A stretch of 64,000 nt of DNA from Hymenobacter oligotrophus (lineage in GTDB: Bacteria; Bacteroidota; Bacteroidia; Cytophagales; Hymenobacteraceae): assembly GCF_003574965.1 (NCBI RefSeq), contig NZ_CP032317.1:1178001-1242000 (forward strand). Reading direction: 5' to 3'. Below are positions 1-7,869 of this stretch, piece after piece; the stretch's first letter is position 1; every line of letters starts with the position of its first letter. The notes below the pieces were generated by a model. The model made no database searches. It was given only the letters and a program-made list of their open reading frames with translations, and was not told the DNA's origin. The translations under genes were made by a program, and so were the position numbers.

Positions 1-313
1 GCCCAGTAATCAATTGCGGCACGTGCACGCCTAGGTCCAGCGCAGGGAGCCAGTGCTGGTTTTCGGCATCGGTTAGGGCCCGGCCTTCCACGTATACGAT
101 GCGAAAGTAGTGTTCCAGCGCCGTGAGGTGCGCGAGCAATGCCCCCACCGTGTTCCAACCGGGTTGGTACTGCCAGTGCAACTGCTCGGAGCTAATCCGG
201 GCAATGTGCTGCAGCGTGGTTACGCGGGTATCCTCCAACATGGAACGCAGCAGGTTCAAAGCCTGATCTGGTGCGGAGCCCAGGGTTAGGTGAAAGGTAC
301 GCTGAAGAATCAT
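1..313 (-). CDS. DinB-like (DUF664-type) protein, N-terminal part
   Basis: The first 104 residues of a protein that runs off the left edge of the window. The ATG lies at 313. The visible part is helical and contains a segment, QPGWNTVGALLAHLTALEHY, that resembles the first metal-site helix of the DinB/YfiT four-helix-bundle superfamily, where a histidine in such a helix usually binds metal. Members of this superfamily act as thiol transferases, or their role is unknown; no specific reaction can be assigned here. The neighbouring gene at 443 is divergent, so the 129 bases between the two starts should hold both promoters. The family call is moderately sure, the function is not known. Confidence 0.65.
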   Translation of the reverse strand, partial: MILQRTFHLTLGSAPDQALNLLRSMLEDTRVTTLQHIARISSEQLHWQYQPGWNTVGALLAHLTALEHYFRIVYVEGRALTDAENQHWLPALDLGVHVPQLITG

Positions 314-442
314 GTCTCGTGAAGTGCAAAGTCCTGTTGCGCCTGGAGGGTAGCGTCGCATCACTGCCCGCACAGTTCACAATACTACACTTCTGACCCG
401 GCATGGCTTGAACCAAACCCCAAACACGGCATACATTGGGGT

Positions 443-1513
443 ATGAAACACGGCATGTGGATAGGCTTGCTGGGTTGGTTGCTAGCAAGCAGTGCAAACG
501 CCCAAACGTTGGCAGGCATTTGGCAAGGCGTCGAAACCGACCCCGGCGAGCCGGGTGCTACCTGGCCTGCCCTGCTGCGCGTGCAGCAAGGCAAGGGCAA
601 CGCCCTATTTGGCGTATTGTACCAAGAGGCCACCGGCCGCCCCAACGTAACCGTCACGTTTCAGGTACGGGCCACGCGCACGGCCACGGGCATGGCCCTG
701 GAACACGTGCGCAAGCTCAATGAAACCGGTGCCACGCCGTTCAGCTACTGGTGCGATGGCACCATTGCCTTTACTTATGATGCCAAGGAAGAAAAGCTGA
801 CCGGCCGCGCCGCCTACGAGCCCGTAGGCGACTGCGACAACGGCAGCTTTACGCTTTACCGCGTGAAGTTGAAATCGGCAGCCAAGGTAACGGCCGGTAC
901 GCTTACCACCATTCGGGTATCGGGGCGCGACGTGCGCTGGTACGCCGATGCCGACCTGAAGCAGCTCGTGAACACCGGCAACAGCTACCGTACCAAGCTC
1001 AGCAAAACCACTACTTTTTACCTCACGCAAGGCTTTTACCGCACGCGCGAAAGCGCCGTGGTACCCATTACGGTGCAGGCAAGCGGGGCGGCACCCAAGC
1101 CTAAACCCACGCCCGCCCCGGCGCCCAAGCCCACCCCGCCCGATACCACCCGCGCCGCCCCAGCGCCGCTTGTCATCAGCCCGAAACCGGTGGTGCTGCC
1201 GACGGTGCTGTTTAAACTGGGCACCCCCGAGCTGTTGCCCGAAGCCTTGCCGGCCCTAAACCAGCTCGCCGCCGAATTGCAAGCCCGCCCTACCCTGCGC
1301 CTGCTGGTGGCCGGCCACACCGACCGCATCGGTGAGCCCGACAAAAACCAGGCGCTTTCGGAGCAACGGGCCGAGGCGGTAAAGGCATATTTGCTGAAGG
1401 CTGGCGGCGTGGCACCGGAGCGCATCAGCACCGTGGGCTACGGCGACACACGCCCGCTTTACCCCTCGCCCGATGCCCGCAACCGCCGCGTGGAAGTATC
1501 GGAGGCGCCGTAA
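443..1513 (+). CDS. Secreted OmpA-domain protein with novel N-terminal region
   Basis: 356 residues. A signal peptide ends near residue 20 (ASSANAQT). Residues 22-145 form an unrecognised beta-rich region with a Cys pair (Cys104, Cys131) that could be disulfide-linked. Residues 150-212 look like a small Ig-like beta domain. A proline/lysine linker spans about 216-240. Residues 250-356 are an OmpA C-terminal, peptidoglycan-binding domain with GHTD at 291-294 and the NRRVE signature near 347-351. The protein is therefore probably periplasmic or outer-membrane associated and anchored to the cell wall. It lacks a recognisable barrel. It sits 371 bases before a second OmpA-domain gene on the same strand. 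The role of the N-terminal region is unknown. Confidence 0.8.
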   Translation: MKHGMWIGLLGWLLASSANAQTLAGIWQGVETDPGEPGATWPALLRVQQGKGNALFGVLYQEATGRPNVTVTFQVRATRTATGMALEHVRKLNETGATPFSYWCDGTIAFTYDAKEEKLTGRAAYEPVGDCDNGSFTLYRVKLKSAAKVTAGTLTTIRVSGRDVRWYADADLKQLVNTGNSYRTKLSKTTTFYLTQGFYRTRESAVVPITVQASGAAPKPKPTPAPAPKPTPPDTTRAAPAPLVISPKPVVLPTVLFKLGTPELLPEALPALNQLAAELQARPTLRLLVAGHTDRIGEPDKNQALSEQRAEAVKAYLLKAGGVAPERISTVGYGDTRPLYPSPDARNRRVEVSEAP

Positions 1514-1884
1514 GCGCGGGTACTGCGTCTCGGGCAGCCCACCGCATTGGTATTTGGAGCCCAGGGTATTACCCGAGCGTGAGTCGGCTTTCTACTACTT
1601 GTTCTGGGCATTCAGCTTAGCGCAACAACAATGTAACGCACTCCCCAAAAAATTACAGAGCCCAGGCGGTAATCAGATCAACACTATCTGCATTTTACCA
1701 ACTTGTTATTGCATATTATTTATATAATATGTAACATTACTTTCCGCCGCGTGATTTTGCGGCTGGTGGCCGCATTACCTGATGCCTTCCGCACAGTTGG
1801 CCGCCCGCTAACCTTTCGCGGTTAGGCGGGTATACGTGCCTACTCGCCATTGCCCAGCCTACTCCTTCACCCCGACCTCCACCG
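1514..1884. other. Intergenic region with AT-rich promoter-like stretch
   Basis: No convincing gene. Bases about 1670-1745 are strikingly AT-rich for this genome and contain TTGTTATTGCATATTATTTA and further TA steps, so this is the likely promoter zone for the gene at 1885, although no clean TAnnTTTG box is present. A small stem (CCGCC...TAACC / GGTTA...GGCGG, about 1801-1830) lies in the presumed leader. Confidence 0.4.
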
Positions 1885-3606
1885 ATGAAGCAGTTTGTAC
1901 AAACAATTCGGTTGCTTGCGCTGCCTGTGGCATTGCTGCCCGCGCTGCCGCACGCGGCCCATGCCCAAACGCCCGACCGACGGGCCAGCCTAGGGCTCAA
2001 CCTCAGCGCGCTTCAATACCAAGGCGATTTCGGCTCCGATTACTGGAAATTCGACCGCAGCTCGTACGCGCCGGGGCTGGCCGTAAACCTGTACCTCACG
2101 CGCGGCCTCGACCTGAACACGCAAGTGTTTTTTGGGGAGCTGACCGGCAACCGCAACCCCCAAACCCGCTTTACCACCACCTTGGTAAATGCCAACCTAG
2201 GGTTCAAGCTGAAGCTAAACAACGGCTGGGCCTTAAAGGAAAACGCCTTTTTTCAGCCCTACCTGCTGGTGGGCTCGGGGTGGTCGTATGCTAGCCGCAC
2301 GGGCCTGAACGACGGCAACCGCATCGACGAAGACAAGGGCTACGTTGATGTGATGGGCGGAGCGGGCATTAACCTGCGCCTAGGTGGCGGCGTGGGCTTG
2401 TTTGTGCAGAGCACCCAGCACCTGCCTATGGAGGCCAATTTCGACGGCGTACCCGAAAGCAACGTGCCCCGCTGGGCCGACCGCTTTTTGCAGCACACCG
2501 TGGGCCTGACGTTTAACCTGGGCCAGGCAGCCGATGCCGACGAAGACGGCGTAACCGACCGGCAGGACCGCTGCGCCAATACGCCACCGGGCGTGGAAGT
2601 AGACGAAAACGGCTGCCCGCCCGATGCCGATCAGGACGGCTTGGCCGACTACCGCGACAATTGCCCCAACGAACCCGGCACCGCCGACCTGCAAGGTTGC
2701 CCCGATAAGGACGGCGACGGCGTGGCCGATGGCAACGATACCTGCCCCGACGTGGCGGGCACCGAGGACCTAGGCGGCTGCCCCGACGCCGACCGCGACG
2801 GCGTAACCGACCGCGACGACAAATGCCCCGACACGCCCGTGAGCACCCAGGTTGACGCCAACGGCTGCTCGGCCGCTGAAACCCGCAGCACGACCGAACC
2901 CGACTCGGACGCCGACGGCGTGCCCAACAGCACCGACCGTTGCCCCAACAGCGCCGGACCGGCCGCCAACAACGGCTGCCCCGAGCTAAAGGCCGAAACC
3001 CGCCAGCGCCTGCGGGAGGCTACCCAATTTATCGGGTTCGAGCGCAACAAGGCCACGTTGCTGGCCTCGTCGTACGCTACGCTCGATACCGTTGCTCAAA
3101 TCCTGAACCAGTACCCCGATTACACGCTCAGCATAACGGGGCACACCGACAAGCAAGGACCGGCCGCCTTTAACCTGCGCCTTTCGCGCGAGCGGGCCGG
3201 TGCTGCCCGCAACTATTTGGTGGGCAAAGGCGTGGCCGAAGGCCGCATCCAGCAGCGCGGCTACGGCCCGCTCCACCCCGTGGCCGACAACGCCACCGAA
3301 ACCGGCCGCGTGCGCAACCGCCGCGTTGAGTTCGACATGTTCCTGAGCAGCTCGGCCAACCCCGCCGACGCCAAATACGGCCCCGAGCCTACCGCCGTAG
3401 CTCCGGCCAAACCTACGAAAGCAGCACCAGCTAAAAAGGCTACCATTCGCAAGGCGCCGGCCCGCAAAGCACCGGCCCGGAAGCCTGCCGTTGGGCGGCC
3501 GGCTGCCCCGGGCAAAGCGGCACCTAGGGCCAGCGCACCCCGCAAACCGGCTGCCAAGGCTCCGGCCCAAGCGCCCGTTCGCAAGGCCACGCCGCGCAAG
3601 CCGTAA
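1885..3606 (+). CDS. OmpA-family outer membrane protein with TSP3 repeats and basic tail
   Basis: 573 residues. A signal peptide ends near residue 28 (AAHAQT). Residues 30-215 are a predicted beta-barrel or beta-rich outer membrane part. Residues 216-366 carry about five thrombospondin type-3-like calcium repeats (DxDxDGxxDxxDxC). Residues 370-486 are the OmpA peptidoglycan-binding domain, with GHTD at 419-422 and NRRVE near 478-482. This architecture is common in Bacteroidota and links the outer membrane to the cell wall. The unusual part is residues 500-573, a low-complexity Lys/Ala/Pro/Arg tail (KKATIRKAPARKAPARKP-like) similar in composition to histone H1 or the C-terminus of bacterial histone-like proteins. 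The start is chosen because it gives a clean signal peptide. Confidence 0.9.
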   Translation: MKQFVQTIRLLALPVALLPALPHAAHAQTPDRRASLGLNLSALQYQGDFGSDYWKFDRSSYAPGLAVNLYLTRGLDLNTQVFFGELTGNRNPQTRFTTTLVNANLGFKLKLNNGWALKENAFFQPYLLVGSGWSYASRTGLNDGNRIDEDKGYVDVMGGAGINLRLGGGVGLFVQSTQHLPMEANFDGVPESNVPRWADRFLQHTVGLTFNLGQAADADEDGVTDRQDRCANTPPGVEVDENGCPPDADQDGLADYRDNCPNEPGTADLQGCPDKDGDGVADGNDTCPDVAGTEDLGGCPDADRDGVTDRDDKCPDTPVSTQVDANGCSAAETRSTTEPDSDADGVPNSTDRCPNSAGPAANNGCPELKAETRQRLREATQFIGFERNKATLLASSYATLDTVAQILNQYPDYTLSITGHTDKQGPAAFNLRLSRERAGAARNYLVGKGVAEGRIQQRGYGPLHPVADNATETGRVRNRRVEFDMFLSSSANPADAKYGPEPTAVAPAKPTKAAPAKKATIRKAPARKAPARKPAVGRPAAPGKAAPRASAPRKPAAKAPAQAPVRKATPRKP

Positions 3607-3627
3607 GCCACTTGTTAGCACCCAAGC

Positions 3628-3683
3628 ACGGGAGCGAAGTACCAGGGCCGCCAATCAGCGGCAACTGGGTGCTTCGCTCCCGT
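3628..3683. terminator. Inverted repeat after the OmpA/TSP3 gene
   Basis: Perfect 12-bp arms ACGGGAGCGAAG (3628-3639) and CTTCGCTCCCGT (3672-3683) around a 32-base loop, 21 bases after the stop codon. No strong T-run follows. A terminator or mRNA 3' stabiliser is likely. Confidence 0.5.
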
Positions 3684-3760
3684 TTGCATTCAGAGCTTGC
3701 GGCACCTAGGGCGTAAGCAAAGAATGATGCATGCATAACAACTAATTAACATTAATGCCG

Positions 3761-3768
3761 TATCTTTG
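3761..3768 (+). promoter_or_regulatory. Bacteroidota -7 box for the small peptide gene
   Basis: TATCTTTG matches the TAnnTTTG consensus exactly and lies 39 bases upstream of the ATG at 3808, in a locally AT-rich stretch (TAACTAATTAACATTAATG) that could hold the -33 element. It supports the small gene at 3808 as real and separately transcribed. Confidence 0.6.
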
Positions 3769-3807
3769 CACCAAAAAACTGATCATCACTTACATACAAC
3801 ATAGGCT

Positions 3808-3945
3808 ATGAAAAAGACCACCGCCGTTTCGACGTTGTTGCTGCTGGGTGGCCTGGGGTCCTTGGGGCTGTGGGCGGCCCGCGCGCTTAAGTTCAACCTC
3901 CACATTGATTCGCTCGACGAAGACCTGAGCGACTACTGCTGCTAG
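3808..3945 (+). CDS. 45-residue single-pass membrane or exported peptide
   Basis: Encodes 45 residues beginning MKKTTAVSTLLLLGG, a basic start followed by a hydrophobic segment (about residues 8-26) that fits a transmembrane helix or uncleaved signal. The rest, ARALKFNLHIDSLDEDLSDY, is acidic and ends in two cysteines immediately before the stop codon. It is flanked by an exact -7 box at 3761 and a strong terminator at 3979, so it looks like a complete monocistronic unit. No family is recognised. The terminal Cys-Cys could be a metal site, a thiol redox site or a modification point, but this is speculation. Confidence 0.65.
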   Translation: MKKTTAVSTLLLLGGLGSLGLWAARALKFNLHIDSLDEDLSDYCC

Positions 3946-3978
3946 TCGGCCGTACTTTTTGGGTTTGCTACTACTACA

Positions 3979-4015
3979 AGCCGGCCCCGCATTGCGCGGG
4001 GCCGGCTTTTTGTTT
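3979..4015 (+). terminator. Rho-independent terminator of the small peptide gene
   Basis: Stem AGCCGGCCCCGC (3979-3990) and GCGGGGCCGGCT (3996-4007) with a 5-base loop, followed by TTTTGTTTTG. Textbook form. Confidence 0.85.
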
Positions 4016-4281
4016 TGCTCCGCCGTAATAGCGTTTCGAAGTGGTAGCAACTAGTTGGCGCAGTTCAGAAACTGCGCCGGGCGGGCGCAAAAAGAGGAAA
4101 TTCAGCTTAGCCTTTCGGCCGACATCATCGTTGATTTTCAAGTTGTTGCTGCTCGCCATTGTGTGTACCAAGCCGCGCTACTTGTGCTTCGGCCCGCACT
4201 ACCTGCAATTTTTCTGCACCTTCGCCCCGGCAGTCGTATAACGGCTTTTGGCCCGAGTGCCGCTTTACCCAAACCCATACC
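4016..4281. other. Leader region before the FKBP gene
   Basis: No gene supported. A short hairpin, GGCGCAGTT-cagaA-ACTGCGCC (4057-4078), lies here. A reading frame opens at 4159 in phase with the FKBP gene, but its extra residues do not resemble a signal peptide, so it is treated as non-coding. Confidence 0.4.
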
Positions 4282-4908
4282 ATGGAACTGACCTCGCTTA
4301 AGCAGCAAATCAGCTACATCATTGGCCGCGACCTGGCCCGCAACTTCGCCCAGCAAGGGCTCGACCTCGACATTGAAACGCTGGCGCAAAGCCTGAAAGA
4401 AGCCCTCAGCGGCCAGCAAAGCCGCCTTTCGCCGCAGCAAATGCAAGCTGCTATGCAGCAGTTTCAGCAGCAAATGGCCGAGCAGGAGCCCCAGGGCGGC
4501 GGTGGCCAATCGGCTGAGCAAAACAAGGAAGAAGGCGCCGCTTTCCTGGCCCAAAACAAAAACAAAGCGGGCGTGCAAACCCTGCCCAGCGGCCTGCAGT
4601 ACGAAGTGCTGCAGGAGGGTTCGGGCAAAAAGCCTTCGCTGAAAAGCTCGGTAACCACGCACTACCACGGCACCCTCATCGACGGCACCGTGTTCGACAG
4701 CAGCTACGAGCGCGGCCAGCCGGCCACTTTCCCGGTGAACGGCGTAATTGCCGGCTGGACGGAAGCCCTGCAGCTGATGAGCGAAGGCGCGAAGTACCGC
4801 CTCTACATCCCCTCGGAGCTGGCCTACGGCACGCGCGGCGCCGGTTCGGACATTGGCCCGAACGCTACGCTCATCTTCGACGTGGAGCTGCTGAAAGTAA
4901 ACAACTAG
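4282..4908 (+). CDS. FKBP-type peptidyl-prolyl cis-trans isomerase (FklB/Mip-like)
   Basis: 208 residues. Residues 1-70 are the helical dimerisation domain of the FKBP_N family (ISYIIGRDLARNF), then comes a Gln/Gly-rich linker (66-95). Residues 103-206 are the FKBP catalytic fold, with VFDSS (137-141), VIAGW (155-159; VIPGW in most relatives), LAYG and IGPNATLIFDVELL at the end. It catalyses proline isomerisation during protein folding. There is no signal peptide when started at the ATG at 4282, so it is probably cytoplasmic like FklB rather than periplasmic like FkpA. The ATG at 4282 is chosen because the family N-terminus begins there. Confidence 0.9.
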   Translation: MELTSLKQQISYIIGRDLARNFAQQGLDLDIETLAQSLKEALSGQQSRLSPQQMQAAMQQFQQQMAEQEPQGGGGQSAEQNKEEGAAFLAQNKNKAGVQTLPSGLQYEVLQEGSGKKPSLKSSVTTHYHGTLIDGTVFDSSYERGQPATFPVNGVIAGWTEALQLMSEGAKYRLYIPSELAYGTRGAGSDIGPNATLIFDVELLKVNN

Positions 4909-4920
4909 GTGATTTTTGGA

Positions 4921-5086
4921 GGTAACGCGTGACGGGTAACAGATAGCAAGTGCCCAGCCCTAGGTGCAGACGAGTGTGCTCAACCCATACCGGCGATGAG
5001 CAAGGTTGATTAGCTTAACTGCTTCGGCCGCACTAACTGCCCCCAGCAAACGGCCGCTTTCCGCCCGTTACCTGTCACGCATTACC
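4921..5086. repeat. Inverted-repeat-bounded intergenic element
   Basis: GGTAACGCGTGACGGGTAAC (4921-4940) is repeated in inverted form at 5067-5086 with 18 of 20 bases matching. Each arm is itself a near-direct repeat (GGTAAC...GGGTAAC). The interval includes one CCTAGGT motif. It looks like a small MITE- or REP-like element between two genes on the same strand. Confidence 0.45.
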
Positions 5087-5101
5087 TGTCGCCTGCTTCT
5101 C

Positions 5102-5638
5102 ATGGAACCCGTTTCGCATCCCGGTTTCGCGCCGCCCCAGCTGCCGCCAGCCCGGCCGCCCATGCAGAGCCCGGATGGCCGCTGGCTTCTCACCGACGAC
5201 GAACTCACCCTGGAGGGCCGCAGCTACAGCCTGTTGGAGTTGGAGCGCGTTTCGGTGCAGCCGGTGCGTTGGCTGCTTTGGATTATGCTGGGCGCGTTGG
5301 TATTGGGCGGCTTCACGCTGGCCTTTCTGCAAAACTGGATCCGCACGCCCACGGCCATGCTGGGCATGGGCATTGGGGCCTTGCTGCTGGCCTGGGGCCG
5401 GCGCGGCGCCATGCGGGTGCGCTTGCACCACTTGGGCCGCGAGGAAGCCCACCACGCCCTGGGTGGCGAGCTGCAAATCTGGCAGCCCTTGGCCACCGAA
5501 ACCAACGTGCGCATTTACCTGCGCCACCAACGGGCCGCCGCCGAGGCCATGGCCCTGCTGGCGGCCGAGCAAGCCGCCGCAGCTCCCGCCCCTACCGCGC
5601 CCGATGCGGACCTAGGCCCCGGCCCACCCCACTCCTGA
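5102..5638 (+). CDS. Two-TM membrane protein of unknown function
   Basis: 178 residues. Residues 1-22 are proline-rich. Residues 24-52 form a short beta-rich cytoplasmic part (PDGRWLLTDDELTLEGRSYS). Two transmembrane helices lie at about 56-77 and 83-99. The rest is a soluble tail with an Ala-rich helix and a Pro/Ala end. The arrangement resembles DUF6232-like bacterial membrane proteins that carry a PH-like strand region before two helices, but this match is from memory and weak. The gene ends 106 bases before kup and may or may not be linked to it. The ATG at 5102 is preferred over in-frame upstream codons because the sequence before it is an inverted-repeat element. Confidence 0.65.
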   Translation: MEPVSHPGFAPPQLPPARPPMQSPDGRWLLTDDELTLEGRSYSLLELERVSVQPVRWLLWIMLGALVLGGFTLAFLQNWIRTPTAMLGMGIGALLLAWGRRGAMRVRLHHLGREEAHHALGGELQIWQPLATETNVRIYLRHQRAAAEAMALLAAEQAAAAPAPTAPDADLGPGPPHS

Positions 5639-5687
5639 CGAAAGCCTCCCGCGCAGCAACGTTCTTACGCGGCTGCCCGGCGCTTAC

Positions 5688-5695
5688 TACCTTTG
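5688..5695 (+). promoter_or_regulatory. Bacteroidota -7 box upstream of kup
   Basis: TACCTTTG, an exact TAnnTTTG match, 49 bases before the kup start codon at 5745, with TTC at about 5661-5663 as a possible -33 element. Confidence 0.55.
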
Positions 5696-5744
5696 CCCGC
5701 CTCTTTTTGAGGGGGTGTATGTTTATCCATGTTGTCGCGATTGT

Positions 5745-7715
5745 ATGAGTGACACCAAAACTTTGTCCGAGGCTCCGACCACAACCTCGCACCACGCACA
5801 CACCGCCGTATCCACGGCGGGCTTGCTAATTGCCCTAGGCATCATCTACGGCGACATCGGCACCTCGCCCTTGTACGTAATGAAAGCCGTGGTACCGGGC
5901 CGCATCACCACCGACCTGGTGTACGGCGGCATTTCATGCGTGCTCTGGACGCTCACGCTGCAAACCACCATCAAGTACGTGCTGCTCACCCTCAACGCCG
6001 ATAACAACGGCGAAGGCGGCATTTTCTCGCTCTACGCCCTGGTGCGCCGGCGCGGGGGCTGGCTTTCGGCCGTGGCCATTGTGGGCGGCGCCGCCTTGCT
6101 TGCCGACGGCGTAATTACGCCGCCCATTTCGGTGTCGTCGGCCATTGAGGGGCTCGAGCGGGTGTACCCCGAAATCCAAACGGTGCCCATCGTTATTGCC
6201 ATCCTGGTGATGCTGTTTCTGCTGCAAAGCTTCGGCACCCAAATCGTAGGCAAAGCGTTCGGGCCCATCATGTTCCTGTGGTTTTCGATGCTGGCCACCC
6301 TGGGCGTGCTGGGCATTGTGCAGCACCCCGAAATTTTGCGGGCCGCCAACCCCTACTACGCCTACAATCTGCTCGTGAACACGCCGGGCGGTTTTTGGCT
6401 GCTGGGCGCCGTGTTCCTGTGCACCACCGGGGCCGAGGCCTTGTACTCCGACCTAGGGCACTGCGGCAAGGGCAACATCCGCATCAGCTGGGTGTTCGTG
6501 AAAACCTGCCTGCTGCTCAACTACTTCGGGCAAGGCGCATGGCTGATCACCCACCAGGGCGAAATGCTCAACGGCCGCAACCCCTTCTTCGAGATGATGC
6601 CCTCCTGGTTCCTGCTCATCGGCATTGGCATTGCTACCGTGGCAGCCATTATTGCCTCGCAGGCGCTCATCACGGGCTCGTTTACGCTGGTAGCCGAGGC
6701 CATTCGCCTGAACATGTGGCCCAAGGTAAAGCTGAACTACCCCACCGACGTGAAGGGCCAGCTGTACGTGCCCAGCATGAACCGCCTGCTGCTGCTGGGC
6801 TGCATCGCCGTGGTGCTGTACTTCCGCAAGTCCGAAAACATGGAAGCGGCCTACGGCCTGGCCATTACCGTTACCATGCTCATGACTACCCTGCTGCTCT
6901 CGATGTGGCTGCGTACCAAGCGCGTGGCCATGCCGCTGGTGGTGTTGTTTTTGGTGGTGTACCTGGCCATCGAGGGCTCGTTCCTGGTTGCCAACCTCAT
7001 CAAGTTTCCGCACGGCGGCTGGGTATCGGTGGCCATTAGCCTCTGCTTGATTGCGGTGATGTACGTGTGGATGCGCGCCTTCTACATCAAGCGCCGCCTC
7101 ACCGAGTTCGTGAAAGTTGAGCCGTACATGGATGCGCTCAAGCAGCTTTCGGGCGACGAATCGGTGCCGAAATACGCCACACACCTGGTGTTTATGACAT
7201 CGGCCGAGCGCCAAACCGAAATCGAGTCGAAGATCATCTACTCCATCTTCCAAAAGCGCCCCAAACGCGCCGATATCTACTGGTTTGTGCACGTGGATAC
7301 CACCGACGAGCCGTACACCATGGAGTACAAGGTAACCGAGTTGGCCAACGACGACGCCTACCGCATTACCTTCCGTTTGGGCTTCCGGGTCGAGCAGCGC
7401 ATCAACCTATACTTCCGCAAAGTGGTGGAAGACCTGGTGCGCAACAAAGAAGTGGACATCACCTCTCGCTACGAGTCGCTGAGCAAGCAGCACGTAACCG
7501 GCGACTTCCGCTTTGTGGTGCTCGAGAAATTCCTCTCGGTTGAAAACGAGTTCCCCTTCGTCGAGAACCTCGTGATGCAGGCCTACTTCTACATCAAGCA
7601 GTTTATCGCGTCCGAAGACAAGTACTTCGGGCTCGATACCTCGTCGGTGAAAATCGAGAAGGTGCCGCTCATCATCACGCCCCCGAAAACCGTCGATCTG
7701 AAGCGCGTGTACTAA
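5745..7715 (+). CDS. kup: Kup-family potassium uptake transporter
   Basis: 656 residues, the normal length for KUP/HAK/KT transporters, which import K+ with protons across the inner membrane. Family signatures are plain: GDIGTSPLYV at residues 36-45, the NNGEGGIFSLYALVRR stretch near 85-103, and about twelve hydrophobic helices up to about residue 455, followed by a soluble C-terminal domain of about 200 residues. The start at 5745 (MSDTKTLSE) is chosen over an in-frame ATG at 5715 because the promoter box at 5688 and family length fit better. It is followed by its own terminator and is probably monocistronic. Confidence 0.95.
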   Translation: MSDTKTLSEAPTTTSHHAHTAVSTAGLLIALGIIYGDIGTSPLYVMKAVVPGRITTDLVYGGISCVLWTLTLQTTIKYVLLTLNADNNGEGGIFSLYALVRRRGGWLSAVAIVGGAALLADGVITPPISVSSAIEGLERVYPEIQTVPIVIAILVMLFLLQSFGTQIVGKAFGPIMFLWFSMLATLGVLGIVQHPEILRAANPYYAYNLLVNTPGGFWLLGAVFLCTTGAEALYSDLGHCGKGNIRISWVFVKTCLLLNYFGQGAWLITHQGEMLNGRNPFFEMMPSWFLLIGIGIATVAAIIASQALITGSFTLVAEAIRLNMWPKVKLNYPTDVKGQLYVPSMNRLLLLGCIAVVLYFRKSENMEAAYGLAITVTMLMTTLLLSMWLRTKRVAMPLVVLFLVVYLAIEGSFLVANLIKFPHGGWVSVAISLCLIAVMYVWMRAFYIKRRLTEFVKVEPYMDALKQLSGDESVPKYATHLVFMTSAERQTEIESKIIYSIFQKRPKRADIYWFVHVDTTDEPYTMEYKVTELANDDAYRITFRLGFRVEQRINLYFRKVVEDLVRNKEVDITSRYESLSKQHVTGDFRFVVLEKFLSVENEFPFVENLVMQAYFYIKQFIASEDKYFGLDTSSVKIEKVPLIITPPKTVDLKRVY

Positions 7716-7740
7716 CGCCTACGCTCCCTAGGTACTTGAA

Positions 7741-7775
7741 AGCCGCTCCGCCTGCCGGAGCGGCTTTTTTGTTTT
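7741..7775 (+). terminator. Terminator of kup
   Basis: Stem AGCCGCTCCG (7741-7750) and CGGAGCGGCT (7756-7765), followed by TTTTTGTTTTG. Confidence 0.85.
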
Positions 7776-7869
7776 GCAGCGCAGGCCAAGGCTGCACACA
7801 AATCCAACATTACCACGTGTTTATACGTTGCGGCTGATATGTACTTCTTACTTAACCAAACCCTATTCT

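Noticed and set aside
1473-1727. An 84-residue frame after the first OmpA-domain gene
   Set aside because: It overlaps the real gene in another frame and changes composition at the stop codon; no family features.
6453-7292. A 279-residue antisense frame within kup, rich in His and Gln
   Set aside because: The composition is that of a reverse-complemented membrane protein; kup is certain.
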